64,000 nt of DNA. Source: Liolophura sinensis (taxonomy: Eukaryota; Mollusca; Polyplacophora; Chitonida; Chitonidae). The notes beneath the pieces were generated by a model, which searched no databases, was not told where the DNA came from, and saw nothing but the letters and a program-made list of their open reading frames with translations. The translations under genes and the position numbers were made by a program. Positions 60,146-64,000 of this stretch are shown here, in pieces; the stretch's first letter is position 1, and each line of letters starts with the position of its first letter. Where the stretch lies: contig NC_088302.1 of assembly GCF_032854445.1 (NCBI RefSeq), forward strand, positions 50,128,046 through 50,192,045. The letters are read 5' to 3'.

Positions 60146-62837
60146 CTGTTAACAGGTAAGGACACATGAGATTAATTTTTATACTGGTGTTGTATTCTGT
60201 ATGTATATTTTTCTTGCGTTACAGGTTGTCTATTTCACGGCCACATTTCCATACCTAGTTCTGCTGATTTTGTTGGTAAGAGGAGTTACTCTCCCAGGCT
60301 CCATGGACGGAATAAGATTTTACATGGTTCCACAGTGGGAAAGACTTCTTGAATTCAAGGTAAATGCATTGCAAGGTTTTTTTGGTGTGTGCATGTGGTC
60401 AGTATGCAAGTACGGAATAAATATTAAATGGTCCAGAATGTACATGTAGGTGTTTTTAAAACAATATCATGAATTATGTTAATTTTTGTACAGGACACCA
60501 CAAGAGCTGATGTTGAACATGCGACCTCATTGGTCAAAGGCAATCCAGGTGAACGCATTAGAGGGCGAATGCCTGAAACCTTTTTGCATTTGTGTATTGT
60601 TATACGTAAGTCATAGCCAGCTAGCTCCAGCTGAGCTTGATCTGATGCCAATTTAGTAAGCCTATCTACTGTCAAAAACATAAATCACAATGTTGTTTTG
60701 GGTGAAAACTTGTGAAACACACTGATGGTTAAAGTAGACCATAGTACTCTGTAGTTTCTGTAAAACAAGGAAACTATATTATTGGGACCTTAAAGTACAT
60801 CTGTACCAATGTAATGCTGAGATCCTTTCAAGTGTGTGTCAAGAAACCAAACATCCTGTGTATGCATAGCCAACATAAACTGAATTTGATTGAAAACCTG
60901 AAGGACCTCTGAAAGTTGGAAGAATAATTCTATGAAGTCCTATACATCAAAGAAAATCACCAGCTCGAATGATGGTTATTGCCAGCATTGTGATTATTGC
61001 TGCTTAATTGTACAGGTGTGGGGAGATGCTGCTGTTCAGATTTTCTACTCTGTTGGAATGGCCTGGGGTGGATTGGTCACCATGGCCAGTTACAATAAGT
61101 TCAACAACAACGTGTACAGGTAAACATCGTTCCCCTAATTCCATATTCATGTATTGTCTTCTCCTTGGGTGGATTTATAAACAAAATCAGTTCAGCAACA
61201 ATGTTCACATGCAGGTGAAACATCCTTCTCTTATTTCTGTATTAATGTATTGCCTGCGTGAATATGTAAATACAATCATTCAACAACAGTGTCTGTGTTC
61301 CTGAATTCCATTTTGATGTATTAAATTGTCTGGTACATGAAGGTAATATTGGTCTGTGTCTGTGTGTGTGAACTACAACACTACGTGTGTGACCATTTTC
61401 TACATCACTGATACTGCTATTTCACCATTTTTTTCACTGGAGATGACTCCACTGTCTAAAGCTGGACAACACTTCCAATAGTATATATGAAATGCCCTGA
61501 CCCTGTTTTTGTTACATCTTGTAGAGATGCTATGATGTTGCCTTTGATGAACTGTGGAACGTCTGTTTTTGCCGGCTTTGTCATTTTTTCCATCCTTGGA
61601 TTCATGGCTCATGAGACTGGAGTTAGCATTGACAAAGTGGTCACACAAGGTAATGTCCTATATACAGTACATATGTACCTCTTATCTATACACACTGTTA
61701 CATCTATGTCTGTCATGTAAGTACATGTATGTAATTTCTGATAACATGACACATTTGATTAGCCAAAATTACTCAAGTCTCACCTGACATATTCTAAATG
61801 TGCTATACCATAGTTCAGTGATGGTTTCCAAGAAACCAGATAATTGTCAAAGGTAGCTATCCTGAGGTACAGTACTGCTCAATCCTGACGATATATTATT
61901 TGGCGGGGATATGGGTGGGAACATCCACGTAGGAAGGGGGTATTGTCACAGGAAGATTTTCATGTCATACACGGATCATACAGCCAAGACAGGTGTACCA
62001 TCCTTGTATGATGGGTGCATAGGATCCGGGAATGATGGGCGTAGGATACGACCATCATCCGCATAGGGTTTCAAGACATATAGAAACATTCACACATAAA
62101 CTCATGTAACTTACAACAAATGCCACGTTGTTCAACACCAACCGTGTTATAGATGGAGTTTTGACTGTTTCCACAATAATTCGCTTTGAAGTGCCATCTC
62201 TAATGTATGAGTTATAACAGAAATTTTACATGATAATTTAGGCACCATGAATGGCTAATTTGTCATATTAGTACAGCTTTTAGCGAGAACTTATGTCATG
62301 GGTTGTCCTGGACTGGGGTTACGATTTTACTTTTGGATGGGCAGATTACGCGCGTAGAGTATAGGATATTGTTAGGATCAGGCAATACTGTAGCCGGAAG
62401 ATGATGTAGCTCTTTATGTATTGGTACTGGTATCTATTACATGTTTCAGCATGAAGTTTAAAAAAAGGTAATAATTTTATCAGGTTGTATAATAAAAGGA
62501 AAATGTCAGCTCTTAAGAATGACTTAAGAATTGGCAATACATGTTGTGAAACATGTATACACGGCAGGGTTTATTAATAATTAATTTACCTACAAAACAT
62601 GTTATTTTGCCCTTGCTGATGGCATAATGTTGTTTCATTTATGTGTGGAGCATTGTGGTTTAATAAAGAATGCTATGTTGTGGTTGTGACTGAGTGTTAA
62701 AATTGTTGCTGACTTGTGTGACAGGTCCAGGCTTGGTGTTTGTGGTGTACCCAGAGGCTGTGACCAATCTTCCCATCTCCCCGCTCTGGGCCATCCTCTT
62801 CTTCCTCATGCTGTTCACAATTGGACTGGACAGTCAG
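47247..62837 (+). CDS. Gene C: SLC6 glycine-transporter-like, 5' part (9 exons, 431 codons)
   Basis: A second Na+/Cl--coupled carrier paralogue, cut by the right edge after TM8. Exons: 47247-47276, 49246-49438, 50317-50448, 54381-54708, 55659-55791, 60225-60359, 61016-61119, 61525-61649, 62725-62837. All have GT/AG junctions and sum to 1,293 nt in one frame. The N-terminus is Ser-rich (res 11-40). Key residues: GLGN (N61), [11 protein letters not shown] (Y81), QIFYS (Q325, S329), AWGG (W334), NCGTS (N361, S365), GLDS (D429, S430). EL2 is ~74 residues with a C-x8-C pair and sequons NST, NDT, NET, NSS and [17 protein letters not shown] and SVGMAWGG point to the glycine-transporter branch more clearly than in gene B. 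Missing relative to gene B: TM9-TM12 and tail, beyond the window. Confidence 0.92.
48240..48334. repeat. (TA)n flanked by 25-bp direct repeats
   Basis: CTTGATTTATTGATGGAGAA (to AAAGTG) starts at 48240 and CTTGATTTATTGAGGGAGAA starts at 48310, with one mismatch. They enclose about 22 TA repeats. This looks like a slip-strand duplication that includes the microsatellite flank. Confidence 0.9.
48887..48916. repeat. (AT)n microsatellite
   Basis: About 14 alternating AT repeats in gene C intron 1. Confidence 0.9.
49246..49438 (+). CDS. Gene C exon 2 (N-terminus, TM1)
   Basis: Acceptor CTTTTCAG ends at 49245 and donor GTGAGT begins at 49439. 193 bp, phase 0 to 1. Reads [20 protein letters not shown], then [20 protein letters not shown], then [20 protein letters not shown], then KSGG. 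The Ser-rich start is a likely phospho-region by composition only. TM1 is typical, except that the usual N before GGG is S. Confidence 0.94.
49785..49976 (+). mobile_element. Degenerate tRNA-SINE copy (gene C intron 2)
   Basis: CGCCTCCATAGCTGAGGGAG, CAGGTGCCTCTCACCATGCT and the ending ATCACTAATCAAATAAATAC match the first SINE family, with many changes and internal loss. Confidence 0.5.
50077..50137 (+). mobile_element. SINE 3' tail with (ATTC)n
   Basis: ACATGATATGGCTGCAATAC then TGCTGATGTGGCAGTAAGCC and ATAATCATTCATTCATTC. Same motif as 46236-46312. Confidence 0.55.
50317..50448 (+). CDS. Gene C exon 3 (TM1b-TM2)
   Basis: Acceptor TTTCCAG ends at 50316 and donor GTAATG begins at 50449. 132 bp, phase 1 to 1, as in gene B exon 3. 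Reads [20 protein letters not shown], then [20 protein letters not shown], then PLFK. Confidence 0.95.
52781..52815. repeat. (AT)n microsatellite
   Basis: About 17 AT repeats inside gene C intron 3. Confidence 0.95.
52880..52986 (-). pseudogene. Weak candidate for a minus-strand terminal exon or gene relic
   Basis: On the minus strand, TGCATCACAG (acceptor-like) is followed by a frame reading [20 protein letters not shown], then [15 protein letters not shown], then TGA. The peptide looks non-random, but I do not know the family, and no further exon was found. It could be an old retrocopy fragment or chance. Confidence 0.15.
54381..54708 (+). CDS. Gene C exon 4 (TM3 and EL2)
   Basis: Acceptor TTTGACAG ends at 54380 and donor GTAAGC begins at 54709. 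328 bp, phase 1 to 2. Reads [20 protein letters not shown], then [20 protein letters not shown], then [10 protein letters not shown] and a glycosylated loop, ending EEYW. It corresponds to gene B exons 4 and 5 together; the B intron inside EL2 is absent here. Confidence 0.95.
55659..55791 (+). CDS. Gene C exon 5 (TM4-TM5)
   Basis: Acceptor TTATTCAG ends at 55658 and donor GTAAGA begins at 55792. 133 bp, phase 2 to 0. Reads [20 protein letters not shown], then [20 protein letters not shown], then KSSGR. Confidence 0.95.
55792..55975 (+). repeat. 89-bp tandem duplication starting at a splice donor
   Basis: The first copy starts within four bases of the donor (GATCATTGAATACTTGCTCA at 55796) and the second (GATCACTGACTACTAGCTTA) at 55885. 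Both contain GAATGATAAAGGCCTGTTAA and GGGTCACC. Two copies, about 85% alike by eye. Confidence 0.88.
56456..56605 (+). mobile_element. tRNA-SINE copy with internal deletion
   Basis: GTGGTTAGCATGCCAACGTA, CAGGAGCCTCTCACTTATGC, then directly CACCATTGTAAAAGTGAAAT and TTCTTGAGTACGGCATAATT. The central body of the family is missing. Confidence 0.65.
60083..60142. repeat. (AT)n microsatellite
   Basis: About 30 AT repeats close to the acceptor of gene C exon 6. Confidence 0.97.
60225..60359 (+). CDS. Gene C exon 6 (TM5-TM6 loop)
   Basis: Acceptor GCGTTACAG ends at 60224 and donor GTAAAT begins at 60360. 135 bp, phase 0 to 0. Reads [20 protein letters not shown], then [20 protein letters not shown], then [15 protein letters not shown] is one of the strongest SLC6 signatures. 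Confidence 0.95.
61016..61119 (+). CDS. Gene C exon 7 (TM6)
   Basis: Acceptor TTGTACAG ends at 61015 and donor GTAAAC begins at 61120. 104 bp, phase 0 to 2. Reads [20 protein letters not shown], then [15 protein letters not shown] and S of the Cl- site and the glycine-type tryptophan of AWGG are present. Its last 21 bp are also the start of a tandem repeat. Confidence 0.95.
61099..61345 (+). repeat. ~90-bp tandem repeat spanning an exon-intron junction, ~2.7 copies
   Basis: Copies start at 61099 (GTTCAACAACAACGTGTACA), 61190 (GTTCAGCAACAATGTTCACA) and 61278 (ATTCAACAACAGTGTCTGTG). They share downstream blocks TAATTCCATATTCATGTATT, TTATTTCTGTATTAATGTAT and AATTCCATTTTGATGTATTA. The unit contains the last 21 nt of exon 7 and the donor. 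Copy 2 keeps a donor-like AG-GTGAAA at 61213; copy 3 has lost it. Confidence 0.85.
61525..61649 (+). CDS. Gene C exon 8 (TM7)
   Basis: Acceptor ATCTTGTAG ends at 61524 and donor GTAATG begins at 61650. 125 bp, phase 2 to 1. Reads [20 protein letters not shown], then [20 protein letters not shown], then TQ. NCGTS carries Na+/Cl- ligands by homology. Confidence 0.95.
62725..62837 (+). CDS. Gene C exon 9 (EL4-TM8)
   Basis: Acceptor TGTGACAG ends at 62724 and donor GTAAAA begins at 62838. 113 bp, phase 1 to 0. Reads [20 protein letters not shown], then [18 protein letters not shown]. The next exon (the FG-ME-type start expected) is not in the window. Confidence 0.95.
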
Positions 62838-64000
62838 GTAAAACACTGTTTCTCACAACTCCATTTCTGACAGTTTAGTGCACATTGCCTCCAGATGACA
62901 CATGTGTAGTTAGGATTGCAGCTTTCTTGCTGACGGGATCAAAATTCTAGAATGTTTTGATCATTATATATGTAAGTGTACTGCATATAAACTCTCTCTA
63001 GTTTCAATGCCAGTACTTTTTCTATTCCAGTCTGAGTAACAGGACTATCCCTGAGAACCTACCTTAAAAAAATAAATAAATAAATAAAATAAAAATAAAT
63101 TTGCATTGTTCTGCACTGTGCCATAAAAGTTTTCTTGCTGAAAATTTGTATATGTATGTATATACCAAAAACAAAAACTGATTAATTTCTTTAGGAAATA
63201 ACCTGAGAAACATAGAAAACTGTAATTCTAGTTCCACATATCTGAAGCATGTTACTGACTAGTCAGCATTGTCTTTGTATCAGAACAAAGTGTTTTTAAA
63301 CAGCAGATTAAATGAAAGGTGCTTACATGTTTGCTAACCATGTCCAGAAGATGATGGTTCAGTTACCTGTATTTCCATCTTCTCCTACCATAAGTGTGAC
63401 CATGATTTTGGAGAATCTATAGTGTGTTCCATTTTCAAAATGCATTTTGAAAATTAAAGCTTGGTACATTGTATCATAAGCCATGCATTTATGAACTGAG
63501 ACATACATGTAGTATATGTATATGCACAGCAAGAACTTATGGCAGAAATGATGTTCATGTAGCATTGGAGAGAAAGTAAAAGCCAATGACCTAATGAAGA
63601 ATCCTATCTGGTTGATTTGAGTAATACTATGAAATATGTACTCTGGAATGTCTGATGTGTTGGCTTTCTAAACACACGGTGGCGCCAGTGTATAAATATG
63701 AAAGGCTGTATCACTTTCACCTTACATTACTCTCCAGCCTTATGCAATCTCTAGTAGATTCCTGGCAAGTAGAGATATGCTGACAAGCATACACTGTATA
63801 TGTCAGCCCCAAAAATTCCTGCTGACTTTTCCATTTTTCCATCCCCTAGTTGCACAGTGACCTCACCAGAATGTTTCTTAATTTTTGTGTTCTTAAATTT
63901 GTTCCGTAAATTATTTACAAAAGGCTTGGCATTTAAACTGCTGTTTTAACTCACTTTGATCTATTTGAACTCTTACAGATTTGAATTATGTTTATGGTTC
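62838..64000 (+). other. Gene C intron 9, cut by window edge
   Basis: AT-rich, with an (AATA)n stretch at about 63065-63100. No acceptor followed by SLC6 coding sequence was found up to position 64000. Confidence 0.6.

Larger units (their letters stand above)
55792..60224 (+). other. Gene C intron 5 (4.4 kb)
   Basis: Holds the 89-bp duplication at its start, a SINE relic (56456-56605) and an (AT)n tract (60083-60142) 80 bp before its end. The rest is AT-rich unique DNA with no recognisable gene. Confidence 0.6.

Overview
The window is animal nuclear DNA. It shows small exons with canonical GT/AG introns, (AT)n microsatellites, tRNA-derived SINE-like repeats, foldback elements and AT-rich spacers. 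The SINE tails ('gagtacggcgtaaaacacc', 'tggctgaaatattgccgat') and (CACT)n/(CATT)n endings resemble repeats I associate with marine lophotrochozoans. A mollusc is my first guess and a brachiopod is possible; this is an inference.

Three head-to-tail genes on the + strand encode SLC6 (neurotransmitter:sodium symporter) proteins of glycine-transporter-like type. Gene A has only its last five exons (696-7036, TM8-TM12 and tail). Gene B is complete in 13 coding exons (13942-31844, predicted 745 aa). Gene C has its first nine coding exons (47247-62837, to TM8) and runs off the right edge. Exon lengths and phases match exactly between paralogues where they overlap, except at three places where an intron is present in only one of B and C. 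The ion-site residues I can locate (GLGN, IPY, QIF-S, NC-TS, GLDS) are kept in B and C, so both look like working Na+/Cl- coupled carriers. They differ at the substrate-site position of TM6: C has the GlyT-type AWGG, B has AFGG.

Region by region: 1-7036 end of gene A, whose last intron holds a 3.3-kb array; 7037-13941 spacer; 13942-31844 gene B, with a 9.4-kb first intron full of simple repeats, SINEs and a foldback arm; 31845-47246 spacer with a full palindromic foldback element, SINEs and one unexplained candidate exon on the minus strand; 47247-64000 gene C.

The most unusual signal is a recurrent pattern. At five different 5' splice sites in the three genes, a tandem repeat begins at the donor or spans it. 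The extreme case is gene A's last intron. There about 50 bp of exon end plus 33 bp of intron start form an 83-bp unit present about 40 times, giving about 40 splice donors in a row. Most units also carry an acceptor-like YAG exactly 27 nt before the donor, so the array looks like a string of potential in-frame microexons. Smaller cases follow donors at 23979 (32 bp x 7), 25939 (about 51 bp x 8), 55792 (89 bp x 2) and across 61120 (about 90 bp x 2.7).
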